From: a virus
Strand: one strand, 5' to 3'
Length of the DNA: 64,000 nucleotides
Virus record (IMG/VR): IMGVR_UViG_3300046674_000362
Location: 21,482 to 85,481 of that record
Shown: piece after piece, positions 8,263-17,900 of the stretch
Position numbering within the stretch: the stretch's first letter is position 1
Layout: each line of letters opens with the position of its first letter
Program-made: the position numbers and the translations under genes
Notes under the pieces: model-generated
What the model was told of the DNA's origin: nothing
The model's database searches: none
What the model saw: only the letters and a program-made list of their open reading frames with translations

Positions 8263-8700
8263 TCAGAAACGCCGGGGCATTTCTCCCGATATTTTCGACA
8301 GCCTCGGGGCGAGATACGGCTGGAATTCCTCGGGGCGGGTGACGATCCGCGCGCGCTCCAGCGCATACATCGCCTTCAGCAGCAATTCGCCGTTGGTGAA
8401 GTATTCATTTTGCGGCGCGTTGATCGCGCGGCTCGCCTCCTTGTCGATGACAGCCGAGGACACAACATAGGAAATGCAATACTCCACATCGCGCCCGACG
8501 TGCTTGTTTCGGCGGCTGGTATCGAGCCCGGCATAGCAGTTTTCCGCCTCCTGCACGAGCCCGGTGACGCCGGTTTTCCTGTACGTCGCGAGCGCAGCAT
8601 CCATCGCCCGCTCGATGTTCCTGTTGCTGTCCCACGAGTCGGCCAGCGCGGGGAGGCTGGCCGCCAGCAGCGCGCCAGCCAAGATGAGCTTTTTGAACAT
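8263..8700 (-). CDS. Secreted/periplasmic protein of unknown function
   Basis: A 145-residue protein with a clear Sec signal peptide: MFKKLILAGALLAASLPALA, with probable cleavage after ALA at about residue 20. The mature part is helical and contains two Cys (ENCYAG and EYCISY) able to form a disulfide in the periplasm. AGGAGGAACC stands upstream of the start. It closes the portal-lysozyme unit and is followed by a strong terminator. Phage-coded periplasmic proteins often act in lysis or superinfection exclusion, but I see no family signature. Confidence 0.65.
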   Translation of the reverse strand: MFKKLILAGALLAASLPALADSWDSNRNIERAMDAALATYRKTGVTGLVQEAENCYAGLDTSRRNKHVGRDVEYCISYVVSSAVIDKEASRAINAPQNEYFTNGELLLKAMYALERARIVTRPEEFQPYLAPRLSKISGEMPRRF

Positions 8701-8756
8701 GGTTCCTCCTGAATGGTTTGTTGCTAGTGTGACATAGTTATGTGCCAGCCTGCAAA

Positions 8757-10877
8757 TTACCCGCTGATGCCTCCGGTTGCGATCTGCGCCAGCCTGCGGT
8801 CGCGCACGTCCTGATTCGCCATCTGGTCGTTCGCCAGCGTCACGACCGTAGGGCCATCGCTGTTCAGCTTTACCGGGACTTCCGCGCGGGGCGCAGCCGA
8901 CGGCACCGGCGGGGCGCTGACCGCCGCCGCTGGGATACTGGCCGGGGGAGGCAGGCGCGATAGGCCGGGGGCGGTCGTCGTCACGCTTGGAACGCTTGCG
9001 CCTGGGGCGGCCGTCGCTATCGGCACCGGCCCGCTCGCGGCCGGGGTGGCGGCTGTCTGCGACGACTTGCCGATGATCGGGCTGGCGCGAGCTTCCAGCG
9101 CCGCGCTGTTCTTGTCCATGTACTCCTTGGCCGTCTTGGAGCCCGCACCGTAGTTCTTCGCTACCGCGCCCTGCGTCGCTTCGGAGAGCTGGCTGATCGT
9201 CTTGCCGCTCGCAGCGCCCGCAATCAGCTCCTTGGCCGCATCCGGCCCCAGTTGGTGCATCATGTACAGGTTTTCGGCCGTCGCGGGCAATCGGGCTTTC
9301 CGCAGGATGTCCGCGTTCTGCTTTGCCAGGGCGATGCCGCCAGCGATGTTCTGGTCCTCGTTGAAGCGATCCCGCACGCCGATGCCGGACGCGGTTTTCC
9401 CGGTGAGCTGCATGACGCCGATAGCGCCAGTTGAAGAAACGGCGTTCGGATTGCCACCCGACTCCATCGCCGCGAACTTCAGCATCGTTTCCGGGTTCTC
9501 CCCGGCCGCCTTTGCCTGGGCGATGATCTTGTCCCGCACGCGATCAGACATGCCGCCCCTCGGGTTGGCGCTGGTGTCTGCGCCGCTGGCCTTGAGCTGG
9601 CGGATTCGCTCTGCCTCGGCATCGGTATAGCGCCCATTCTCGGCCAGGGATTCGCCGCCCTTGATGCCGCTGAAGTTGGCCTTGTGCCGGTAGCCGGGCA
9701 TGATTTTTTCGAGCCAAGAGCCGCCCTTTGTCTGGATCGCATCGGATGCGCCACCGATGCCGCCCTTGATGTCCACGCCGGTTGCGCTCTTGATCGCATC
9801 GTTCGCCGCGTTCCCCATGTTGCCGACGATGTTGAGCTTTTCCTTCAGGAAGTTCGCAATCGGCTCCCACAGGCCCATGAACTTTTGGAGAACGTTGTCC
9901 CATGCCTTGCCGATCCGGTCGCTCAGCGCCATCCATCCGGCCGTGAGCGCACCGATAATCGCGATCCCGACTGGGCTGAAAATCAGCTTGATCGCCTGCA
10001 TGATGATCCCGTCGCCGTCGCCGCCACTGCCGCCGCCGTTGCCTTTGATCGCGCGTACCTCGGCCTGACTAAATTCGCGGTCCTCCTTGCGCATCAGGCG
10101 CAGTTGCACGAGCATGCGGCGATACCACGGTACGGCCGAATCGCGCTCCTTCTGGCCTCCGCTGAAGCCCCGGCCGATCACTGCCTTGCCGACCGCACCA
10201 ATGCCCTTCAACGGGCCTGCAACCATGTTGCGCAGCTCGTTCGCCGCCTCAATCGCCGGGTCGATCTTTTCCAGCTCGCCGCTACTGCTCATGCCGCCCT
10301 TGATGACATCCTTCAGCCGCGAAAGCATGCCATCCTTGTCGCCCTTCGTGCTGCCGCCGCCATCGCGGCCTTCGCCATTGCCGCCGCCCGAGCCGAAGCG
10401 CCCGCGCGCATCACGCGGCTGGGCGCTGGCAGCGCTTGGCTCATTGCCCTGGTTGCGCTGGGATTCTTCCGCCCGGCGCGCGCTGGCGGCCTGCTGCGCC
10501 TGCTGGCGCGTAAGCTGGTTCACGGCTCGCTCGACCGTCGCCCCGGCCTCGGCCTGGGGGATGCTTGCCACGAATCGGCCGGTCTGCGGATCGCGCTGGC
10601 GCGTGCTGGCGCTTCCTGCGGCCAGGGGCGGGCTCGATGGGTCGCCACGCTGTCCGCTTGCCGCCGCTCGGGCGCTGCCGCCGCTGCCGCCGCTCGGGCG
10701 CTGGCGGCTGCTGGCGCTGGTCGTGCGCGCCCGCTGGAGCACGCTGGAGCGCGCACGCCCGCTCAGCAATCGAATCAGCGTGCTCGTGTCGCGCTTGATG
10801 CCCTTCAGGAGCGGCGTCGCCGCGTCGGCGCTCAGCCTGCGATCCGCGATGAGAAAGCCATTGTTGTCTGAATCCAC
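8757..10877 (-). CDS. Tail-associated lytic transglycosylase
   Basis: A 706-residue protein with a GTG start (AGGAG ten bases upstream). The first 200 residues are low-complexity, rich in S, R, Q and G. A hydrophobic segment (IKLIFSPVGIAIIGALTAGW, about residues 293-320) could insert in membrane. An SLT-type lysozyme-like domain spans about residues 440-600, with the catalytic Glu in FAAMESGGNPNAVSSTG, then AIGVMQLTG and, further on, LYMMHQLG. The C-terminus is Pro/Ala-rich. It would open the peptidoglycan during DNA entry. It lies between a tube/baseplate-like gene and a secreted protein. The large size fits a virion-carried enzyme rather than a free endolysin. Confidence 0.85.
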   Translation of the reverse strand: MDSDNNGFLIADRRLSADAATPLLKGIKRDTSTLIRLLSGRARSSVLQRARTTSASSRQRPSGGSGGSARAAASGQRGDPSSPPLAAGSASTRQRDPQTGRFVASIPQAEAGATVERAVNQLTRQQAQQAASARRAEESQRNQGNEPSAASAQPRDARGRFGSGGGNGEGRDGGGSTKGDKDGMLSRLKDVIKGGMSSSGELEKIDPAIEAANELRNMVAGPLKGIGAVGKAVIGRGFSGGQKERDSAVPWYRRMLVQLRLMRKEDREFSQAEVRAIKGNGGGSGGDGDGIIMQAIKLIFSPVGIAIIGALTAGWMALSDRIGKAWDNVLQKFMGLWEPIANFLKEKLNIVGNMGNAANDAIKSATGVDIKGGIGGASDAIQTKGGSWLEKIMPGYRHKANFSGIKGGESLAENGRYTDAEAERIRQLKASGADTSANPRGGMSDRVRDKIIAQAKAAGENPETMLKFAAMESGGNPNAVSSTGAIGVMQLTGKTASGIGVRDRFNEDQNIAGGIALAKQNADILRKARLPATAENLYMMHQLGPDAAKELIAGAASGKTISQLSEATQGAVAKNYGAGSKTAKEYMDKNSAALEARASPIIGKSSQTAATPAASGPVPIATAAPGASVPSVTTTAPGLSRLPPPASIPAAAVSAPPVPSAAPRAEVPVKLNSDGPTVVTLANDQMANQDVRDRRLAQIATGGISG

Positions 10878-10892
10878 TTGTTGCCGCTCCTG

Positions 10893-11666
10893 TTACATGA
10901 AGGTGTCGAACTGGGTAAATACTAGTTGGAGCTGCTGGAGCGTGTCATCGCTGCGCGACAGCTCAATATCAATCGAGGATGGGCGCACCACGAAGGTTTC
11001 CTTGTAGCTGCCGAACAGCGAGCCGCCGATTTCGTCAATGGCCGACTGGGTGACGCGCATGGTGATGAGGTAATCGACCGGCAGGCCAATGGTCCCGTCC
11101 TGATGCTCGATCTTGGAACACTTGGCATCGAACCACTTCCTGATCGTGCCCTTCGTATCGTCGTAGGTCGTGATGCGCAGCTCGACCCGCTCGGACCCGG
11201 TTACGATGTCAAACTGCGCCATCCCGACGGCCTTGGCCTCACTGGTGATCGTCCACGGCCCGTAGGCCACGTCGGTGGCGAACAGGTTGAAGGCATGGCT
11301 GATGTCCTTGGAGCCACTCGGGGGCTTCCAGTCCTCGATTTCGAGGAACCACAGATTTTTCTTGGAATACTGCGTCGCCTGGACTTCGGCTGCGATCCGG
11401 CGCGCTTCGTCCAGCGTGATCCCGCCCAGCAGCGGGTTTTTCTTCAGCGCCTTGGCGATCTTGCCGGTGACAAACCCGGTGAGGCCATCGGCCACCGCAC
11501 CCGCGAGGTCGCCGCGCAGGGCGCGCGAGGCGGCCCCTTGCAGGCTTTTCGGCACGAACTTGCCGATCACGGAATTTCCGAGCGACTGGCCGATAGCGCC
11601 CAGCGAGGGAATCCGGCTCGATACGTTGGCCGTTATCTGACTTGCGATGGAGTCGAACAGGCTCAT
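10893..11666 (-). CDS. Tail tube/baseplate-tube junction-like structural protein
   Basis: A 257-residue protein overlapping the end of the portal gene by four bases. The first 90 residues are Gly/Ala-rich helices (LGNSVIGKFVPKSLQGAASR). The remaining part is beta-rich (NLWFLEIEDWKPPSG, AQFDIVTGSERVELRITTYD) and ends QLQLVFTQFDTFM, typical of tube-fold proteins such as T4 gp19 and gp54. It may form the junction of tube and baseplate, or the tube itself. Context between portal and tail lysozyme supports a structural role. Confidence 0.6.
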   Translation of the reverse strand: MSLFDSIASQITANVSSRIPSLGAIGQSLGNSVIGKFVPKSLQGAASRALRGDLAGAVADGLTGFVTGKIAKALKKNPLLGGITLDEARRIAAEVQATQYSKKNLWFLEIEDWKPPSGSKDISHAFNLFATDVAYGPWTITSEAKAVGMAQFDIVTGSERVELRITTYDDTKGTIRKWFDAKCSKIEHQDGTIGLPVDYLITMRVTQSAIDEIGGSLFGSYKETFVVRPSSIDIELSRSDDTLQQLQLVFTQFDTFM

Positions 11667-13243
11667 CCTTCAGCGCCTCCACCGGCACCGCCGAATCCAC
11701 CGCCACCGCCACCGAATCCGCCGCCGCTGCCGTCATCTTCGGCCGGGGGCTTCGCCATGCCCTTGACGATCAGATCGGCCTGATCCTCGTCCAGCAGCAT
11801 GATCTTGGTCAGCACCTCCTTCAGCGCCGCATCATCCAGCCTCAAGTCGCGCAACTGGGCAAGTGTCTGCGCCATGATCGCGCCGGTATTCATTGCCTCG
11901 GACTTGGTTTTCTGGCGCTCAGTTTCGAGCGCGCTGATGGTGCCGTAGAAGTTGACTACCCAGGGGCGCTCATCGGCCGTGAACACATAGCCGTATTTGC
12001 TGTACGTGTGGATGTCGATGACATGGTTGAAGAACTCCGTCATGCCCACGCGCAGCAGGCGCGAGCGCTCTGCGGCCTGCGCCGAGGTGCGGAAGAACCC
12101 GCCGTCACCCAAACCTCCCGACAGCAGCTCGGCAAAGCCCAGCATGGACAGGTCGATCCCCAGCGCAGCGGCCAGCATCTTCGCGTGAAACAGCACGTCC
12201 TCGATACTGATGCTGCCACTCGTGCCGCGCCCACCGCCGCCCGTCAGCGTGCCATTCAGGGCGGTGAGCTGCTTGTCGCCGTAGACCGGCATCAGGTTGT
12301 AGACGCGGGACAGGACCGGCCTGCCCGATGCGATAGCTTCCTCGGCGCGCTTTTTCGATGCGGTCAGGATCGACTTCAGGTTCGTCATGTAGGACTTGCG
12401 CTGCTCCTTCGTCATGCTGTCCATGTTCACGGTCAGCATGGACTCGTCAATCGAGTCGAGCACCCGCTGGCCGACAAGACCGGCGAGGGCCGCCGACAGC
12501 GCATCGTATGGACCTTCGGCGCTGTCGAGGAACGAGCCGCCGATCAGCGACGGCAGCAGCGGCAATTCGTTGATGTCGTCCTCCTTGAGCGCCAGCCGGA
12601 TCGACTTCTCGACGGCGCGCACCTGGGGGATGTAGACCATGCGCGGCATCTTCATGCGCGCCATCTGGTCGAGGCCCAGGCGCTCGGTGAACTTCGGGCC
12701 AGATGCGACGACAAAGCCCACCGTCGTGTTACCCCGTTCGTAGGATGTCACCATCGCCGGATGCACGATTTCGTCCACGTAGACATCGACCACGCCGCGT
12801 TTGCCGTCGGTGTACACGCGGCCGTAGGCGTCGCCATAGGCTGCGCCGTGGAAGCCGACTGTATAGGCGATGCGGTTCAGGAGCGGGGCCAGATCGGCGC
12901 GGATTTCATCGACAATCTTCTGTTTGGCCTTGTCATCCTTGAAAGCGGCCGCAGCCTCCAGAAACACCACGTCACCGGATGTCTCATGCCCTCCCAGGGC
13001 GGCCGTGACGTGCAGGCGCAGGGCCGTGGAAATGATGGGATCGCCCACCATTTCAATCCACTTCTGGTAAATCTGCTGGCGGTTCCGCGCAAGCCGCTTC
13101 GTACTGCCCAGCAGCATCGAAACGGACAGGCCATCGGTCATTGCATCCGATTCCTCGGCCTGCCCGATCTGGTGGCTGGCGACGTGCTTGCGGCCGAAAA
13201 GGCTGGCGATAAACCCTTTGACGCGGCTATCTGATTGGGGCAT
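11663..13243 (-). CDS. Portal vertex protein
   Basis: A 526-residue protein with the features of myophage portals: an N-terminal helical clip region (IYQKWIEMVGDPIISTALRL), a stem/wing section (AYTVGFHGAAYGDAYGRVYT), and the crown-side sequence LGIDLSMLGFAELLSGGLGD followed by FFRTSAQAAERSRLLRVGM. The last 40 residues are Gly-rich (GGGFGGGGGGFGGAGGG). The portal dodecamer is the DNA channel and tail attachment point. It starts a unit after terminator 13319-13343 and TAGGAAAA copy d. Ribosome-site complementarity before the ATG at 13243 is weak. Confidence 0.8.
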   Translation of the reverse strand: MPQSDSRVKGFIASLFGRKHVASHQIGQAEESDAMTDGLSVSMLLGSTKRLARNRQQIYQKWIEMVGDPIISTALRLHVTAALGGHETSGDVVFLEAAAAFKDDKAKQKIVDEIRADLAPLLNRIAYTVGFHGAAYGDAYGRVYTDGKRGVVDVYVDEIVHPAMVTSYERGNTTVGFVVASGPKFTERLGLDQMARMKMPRMVYIPQVRAVEKSIRLALKEDDINELPLLPSLIGGSFLDSAEGPYDALSAALAGLVGQRVLDSIDESMLTVNMDSMTKEQRKSYMTNLKSILTASKKRAEEAIASGRPVLSRVYNLMPVYGDKQLTALNGTLTGGGGRGTSGSISIEDVLFHAKMLAAALGIDLSMLGFAELLSGGLGDGGFFRTSAQAAERSRLLRVGMTEFFNHVIDIHTYSKYGYVFTADERPWVVNFYGTISALETERQKTKSEAMNTGAIMAQTLAQLRDLRLDDAALKEVLTKIMLLDEDQADLIVKGMAKPPAEDDGSGGGFGGGGGGFGGAGGGAEG

Positions 13244-13307
13244 GGCTGCTCATGGTAATGAATCCAACAGCCATTGTTGCGCCTGCCGAGGGGAGGCCCG
13301 GCGCTGA

Positions 13308-13315
13308 TTTTCCTG
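13308..13315 (-). promoter_or_regulatory. CAGGAAAA variant element (copy d), upstream of portal gene
   Basis: GCAGGAAAAT on the minus strand follows the terminator at 13319-13343 and lies 65 bases before the portal start. Confidence 0.45.
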
Positions 13316-13318
13316 CAA

Positions 13319-13343
13319 TGAAAAAAGCCCGCTCGGGGCGGGC
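13319..13343 (-). terminator. Intrinsic terminator after the small early-type unit
   Basis: On the minus strand a GCCCGC...GCGGGC stem is followed by six T residues, 24 bases after the stop of the 13367-13723 gene. Confidence 0.85.
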
Positions 13344-13366
13344 TTCTGGCGGGCTGGTGCTGGGGA

Positions 13367-13723
13367 TCAGGGCATCCACTCGCCCGCTTCGTTGCGCATC
13401 GGGAGGTCGCGGCCGCGCTCCATCGACGCGGTATCCTCTTGGGTCCAGTGCCCACTGTCGAACGCATCGCGGTCGGATTCCGTGCTGTCCCAGCGGTGAG
13501 GCTGGCCGTCGTAGTGCCATTCCGCGCCCAGGGACTCGCCCGAGCAAGTGCGGGGCTTACCATCCGGGTCCGTATAGTGGACGCAGCCGCCAAAATCCGG
13601 CTCCGGGGTTTCCAGCTCGGTCACGGTGGCCGCGAACGGCCCGCCGAGGCCCAGCACGGTGATGGTGCTGCCTACGCCGATCACCTCGCCGCTGTCGGTG
13701 AGGATCAGTTCAAACTTGCTCAT
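13367..13723 (-). CDS. Hypothetical protein of the minus-strand early-type unit
   Basis: A 118-residue acidic protein with an N-terminal beta section (SKFELILTDSGEVIGVGST) that resembles a small barrel, and a hydrophilic C-terminus. It follows the 13754 gene by 30 bases and ends at a terminator. No family recognised. Confidence 0.55.
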   Translation of the reverse strand: MSKFELILTDSGEVIGVGSTITVLGLGGPFAATVTELETPEPDFGGCVHYTDPDGKPRTCSGESLGAEWHYDGQPHRWDSTESDRDAFDSGHWTQEDTASMERGRDLPMRNEAGEWMP

Positions 13724-13753
13724 GGTGAGTACCTTTCGTGTTGGTCGTTCGGG

Positions 13754-14347
13754 TCAGAATGGGATGTCGTCTGGAATTGCAGCAATGCGGGCACGCTCGG
13801 CGTCGCTCATCGGCGGCAGCGGCTTATACAGCTCCGGGCGCAGGGCGCGCATCCGTGCGCCGATCAACTCAGCCTCGGCCAGCAGCTTGCCCTTCTCATC
13901 ATCCGAGCGCTGAGCCCAGCAGGATGGATGCTGCCCCGGCCCGGCGTCGCCGAACATGGCGCACTCGGAACGGTATTGTGTCATGCGCTCGGCGGCGCTT
14001 TCGTCAATCTCGTTGATGATTTCGCCGATTTCGTTGTGCCGCGCTTCGAGGGCGTCATAGTCGTCCGACAGCAGCAGATCAGGGACGGCCGCCACCGGCT
14101 CGGCCTCGGGCTCGCAGTTGCGCAGGAACACCACGACGGTGCCGTAGTCGGACACGGCGCGGACGCTCTTGACCGCGCGCACGGTCGGCAGCTCGTCGGC
14201 CGGGGTGTCATGGAACTGCTCGCGGATCGCGGTTTCCAGGGAGTGCCCAGCCATTTCGGCGAAGCGGGCCATTGCCTTGTCGATGCTCTTGTAGCTGCGG
14301 CGGTCGCTGCCGTCAACGTCGCGGGTGTGTACGGTGTAGTTGCTCAT
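13754..14347 (-). CDS. Hypothetical protein, first gene of the minus-strand early-type unit
   Basis: The start is the ATG at 14347 (MSNYTVHTRDVDG), with GGAGAGGA upstream; a longer frame would run through the promoter and is not credible. The 197-residue protein has a helical middle (AMARFAEMAGHSLETAIREQ) and a C-terminal part with Cys/His (SECAMFGDAGPGQHPSCWAQ). It is transcribed from an early-type promoter at 14398-14427. No family recognised. Confidence 0.6.
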   Translation of the reverse strand: MSNYTVHTRDVDGSDRRSYKSIDKAMARFAEMAGHSLETAIREQFHDTPADELPTVRAVKSVRAVSDYGTVVVFLRNCEPEAEPVAAVPDLLLSDDYDALEARHNEIGEIINEIDESAAERMTQYRSECAMFGDAGPGQHPSCWAQRSDDEKGKLLAEAELIGARMRALRPELYKPLPPMSDAERARIAAIPDDIPF

Positions 14348-14397
14348 GGTCTGGTCCTCTCCGGTCGCTGCGCCGTGGCGCTGTCTCAATGAATCGA

Positions 14398-14427
14398 ATT
14401 GTACGCGCTCACAATTTGAATCGTCAA
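14398..14427 (-). promoter_or_regulatory. Early-type promoter with operator-like dyad (minus copy)
   Basis: On the minus strand TTGACG (14422-14427), an 18-base spacer and TACAAT (14398-14403). The spacer and -10 form AATTGTGAGCGCGTACAATT. It is the only minus-strand member of a seven-copy family. Confidence 0.8.
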
Positions 14428-14452
14428 GCGGTTCTTTTTTGTGACGCAAACG

Positions 14453-14476
14453 AAAAAGCCCGGACGTGCCGGGCTT
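14453..14476 (-). terminator. Intrinsic terminator after the DarB-like unit
   Basis: On the minus strand a GCCCGG...CCGGGC stem is followed by five T residues, just after the stop of the 14498-14905 gene. It separates that unit from the early-type promoter beside it. Confidence 0.8.
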
Positions 14477-14497
14477 CGATGGGAGGGGAGGGAGGCG

Positions 14498-14905
14498 TCA
14501 GGCGCGCGCGGCCTGATCCGGGTCGTACAGCACCAGCGTGCCCGCAGGCAGCTCGTATTCAGAGGTCAGCACGCCCACGCCGCCAATGTTGTCGTCGCCG
14601 AACTCCCAGGCGGCCAGCAAAGTGAGTTCCGGGCTCACCGCGCCGTCCTCGCCCTTGATGGCGTATTCGTCCGCCCAGGTCGGCTCATCATAGGTGCCGA
14701 CGGCCAGCCCGCCCGCGCGCAGGATACGCTTCATGGCCCACCAGTACGGGCCGTAGCGCAGGTACGCCGTCAGGCTTTTCCCGAGCACCTTGCGGGTTTG
14801 CTCGATGAAGATGGGCAGCAGCGGCTTGCCGCCGACTTGCTTGGACAGGTCGGCCAGCTTTCCGCGCAGGTAGTTCGGGTCGATCTTGTAGTCTGGTTCG
14901 CTCAT
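14498..14905 (-). CDS. Hypothetical protein downstream of the DarB-like gene
   Basis: A 135-residue protein, 46 bases after the DarB-like gene and ending at a terminator. The helical N-terminus (NYLRGKLADLSKQVGGKPLL) is followed by LTAYLRYGPYWWAMKRILRA, an amphipathic, aromatic-rich segment. No family recognised. Co-transcription suggests a partner or regulator of the polyvalent proteins. Confidence 0.55.
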   Translation of the reverse strand: MSEPDYKIDPNYLRGKLADLSKQVGGKPLLPIFIEQTRKVLGKSLTAYLRYGPYWWAMKRILRAGGLAVGTYDEPTWADEYAIKGEDGAVSPELTLLAAWEFGDDNIGGVGVLTSEYELPAGTLVLYDPDQAARA

Positions 14906-14951
14906 ATCGTTCTATCGTTGGTGCCGCCCCGGAGTGGGGCGGCAGGTTATG

Positions 14952-17900
14952 TTACACGAGGTAGTCTTTGATGTTCAGCCCCAGGTGCGCAAACAGCGAT
15001 GCCACCGAAGCCACGTCCTTGCCATCGCTGAACTTCTCGCCGTCCTTGATGGTCAGGCGGAATGCCTTGCTCACGTTGTCGAACGTGCGGCCTTGCAATC
15101 CGGCTGCGCCTGCGGTGGCGATCTTTTCATGGGTCGGCGAACCGCGAGTCGTTTTAAGCAGAATGTATTCGTTGGCCTTGTAGAAGTAGCTCGCGGAATA
15201 GCGGTCTGCCGTTTTCATGTCGTCCAGGGTGCCCAGCTCGGCCGAGTTGACGCCCGGCACGCGGCGCAGCGCCTTGAGCATCCCGTCGAGGTCCACGCCT
15301 GCGGCATCAAGCGACTGCTTGGCGTTGTAGCCCTTGGCGTAGCTCCGCAGGCTCGACCAGATCGCGCCCACGTATTCCTGGGTGAGCTTTGCCGCCGTCG
15401 CCCAGTCCTTGACGTACATGCGCGCCGAGGCCGGGAGTTCTTGGCTGCTGCGGGCATTGTCCGCGCCCGCCACCAGCTCGACATACTCGCCGGTTTCCTT
15501 GAACAGCAGCTCGGCGAGCGCGCGGCCGTTCTTCTCGTAGAAAGCAAAGTCCGGTGAATAGCTGGGCGCGGCCATGATTTCGCTCGCCAGCGTCCCATCC
15601 TGCACGGCCTTGGAAATCGCAGCATACGCTGGGGAGGTGATGACGTACTTGCTCGACTCAGGGAACAGATGCCAGCGCTCCACACCATCATCAATCTTGT
15701 TGCGGGTCTTGGTGTAGGTGGAGTACAGGTAGCCCAGTGCGTCCTCCAGCGAGTCGATTTCCGCGACTTGCTGCTCGGTGCGGAACCAGTTCAGCGCCCA
15801 GGTGTCCAGCTCGTCCGGCGACTTCACGCTTGCCACGCCGCCCGGCAGCGCCAGCTTGAACGCCTCGTCAATGTCCAGCGCGGCGAGCGCCTTGCCGATG
15901 GTCAGGCCCGGCGTGATGGCGTCCAGATCGGCCTTCGTGACACGCAGCTTGTGCGCCACGACGTACACGGCCAGCTCCTTGAACTTGGCTTCGGGCGTCG
16001 CATAGCCGCCGTCACCGACGTTGCGCAGGTCGGTCAGGATGATCTGGCGATAGCCCTTGCCGTAGGACTGGATCAACGGCGCTTGCTCGGCCCTGATCTT
16101 GTCCGTCAGCTCGCCGCCCTTGGCATCCTGATCCAGCACGAACGGGAAGTAGGGCGCTTTGAAGCGGAAGCTGTCTGCGGTCATGGCGGCCGACGGAATC
16201 GGAACGTCCAGCGCCTCGCGCACGTCGGCCACCAGGGACGAATACAGCGACAGGTCGCTGGCCGTGAACGCGCCAACGGTTGCGATGGTCGCCTTGTCAG
16301 CCGCGACGGCGCGCGCTACCGTGGCCGCCCATTCCTCGGAGCCGCGTGCGATGAAGGTTGCGCCAGTCATGCGCAGCAGCTCGGTATCGGTCAGGTCGGC
16401 CGGGTTGAAGCCCACCAGACTGGTGCCGCGTCCGCGCGTCGGCTTGCGCACGACCAGCAGCTTGTTTTCAAAGTCCACGAAGCTGCCCACCACGGCCAGC
16501 GAGCCGGTCACGATTTCCGCCTCGCCCGCGTTGAAGGCGTCCAGATCGTCCTTGCTGTAGCCGTCGCCCGCGCGCATGTTGAAGCTCACGGCCGCCTCGT
16601 CCCTCATGCGGGTGGCGATGCCCAGGTCTTTCTGCCAGTTCGCATAGGCTGCCGTTTCCTTCATGGCGTCGGTAAGCCCGCCGAATTCGGACGGCGCAAC
16701 CGGCGTGCCGCGCGAATCGAGAGACAGGCCGCCCAGCAGCGAGAGCTGGTCCTTACGCTTGGATTCCAGTTCGGTGATCTGCCGGGACAGGCGAGCGGCC
16801 AGAATCGGGCCTTCGGTTTCGGACAGGCGCTCTTGCAACTTGTCGATGGCGCTGCGGGTCTGGTTCGCAGCCGCGAGCTTGGCCTTGACCCATTCCACGA
16901 AGCCGGTCAGCGGGCGATGCGCCGAGCCCTCGCCGTACTTGGCGAGCCACTTGGTCTGCGCGTCGATGATGCGCAGGCTTTGGAGCTGGGCCACGCGCAC
17001 GGCCGCGCGCTTCTGGCGCTTCTGGCGCTGCTCAATTTCCTCGCTGATGCGGTTCATCGCGCCAGCGTCGCCGACGGCGTTCGCCAGCAGCTCGTAGTCC
17101 TCCTTACTCATATCGCCCTCAATCTTGATCGAGGTCGAATCGCCATTCATCAGCGAGCCGATCCAATCGGCCTTGATGCCCACGAGCTTGCGCTTGTAGC
17201 CGTCGAACGTGCCGTCGGCGTCGTAGTGGTACACGCTCACTTTCGATACCGGGTTGCCCTGACGGACGCCGCGACCGTTGCGCTGATGGATCGAGTCAGG
17301 CGTCCAGCCGATAGTCATGTGGTGGATCGCTTGGCAGCCTTTTTGCAGGTTGATGCCCACCTCGGCCTTTTTGTTCGCAATAACGACGGTGTATTTATTG
17401 TCCTCGCCATCGGCGTTGAAACCGTCCTGCACGTCCTGCATACCGGCCGTGTCCACGGAAACCGCGTTGACGATCTTGATTTTCGATGCCGGGACGCCCA
17501 CCGCCTGCGTCAGCGCCAGCTTGATCTTGTGGTGCAAGCTCAGCTCATCGCAGAAAATGATCTGCTTGGCCTGCCCCATCCAGCGCGGCGTCGCGGCTTC
17601 GTTGCGGAAGTTCTCGATCATCGCGGCCAGCTTCGGGCTGATGCTTACCGACGGCTCGATGTCTTGCGCCGCCAGCAGCTTCAGCAGCACGTCCTGCGTC
17701 TCGAAGTCGGTAGACAGCAGCTCAACAGCCCGGCCATCGGCGGCCGCGCGGGTGCGCACGGTGATGAGGAACTTGGTGACGGACTCGCCGGTTTCCACGT
17801 CCTTGACCACGCGGGTTTTGATGTCGGCCGGGTCAGCGTTCGGGTCGCTGTAGTCGCGTTCTTCGACAACGTTTTTCTTGTTGAATGCCGCGATGGCCTT

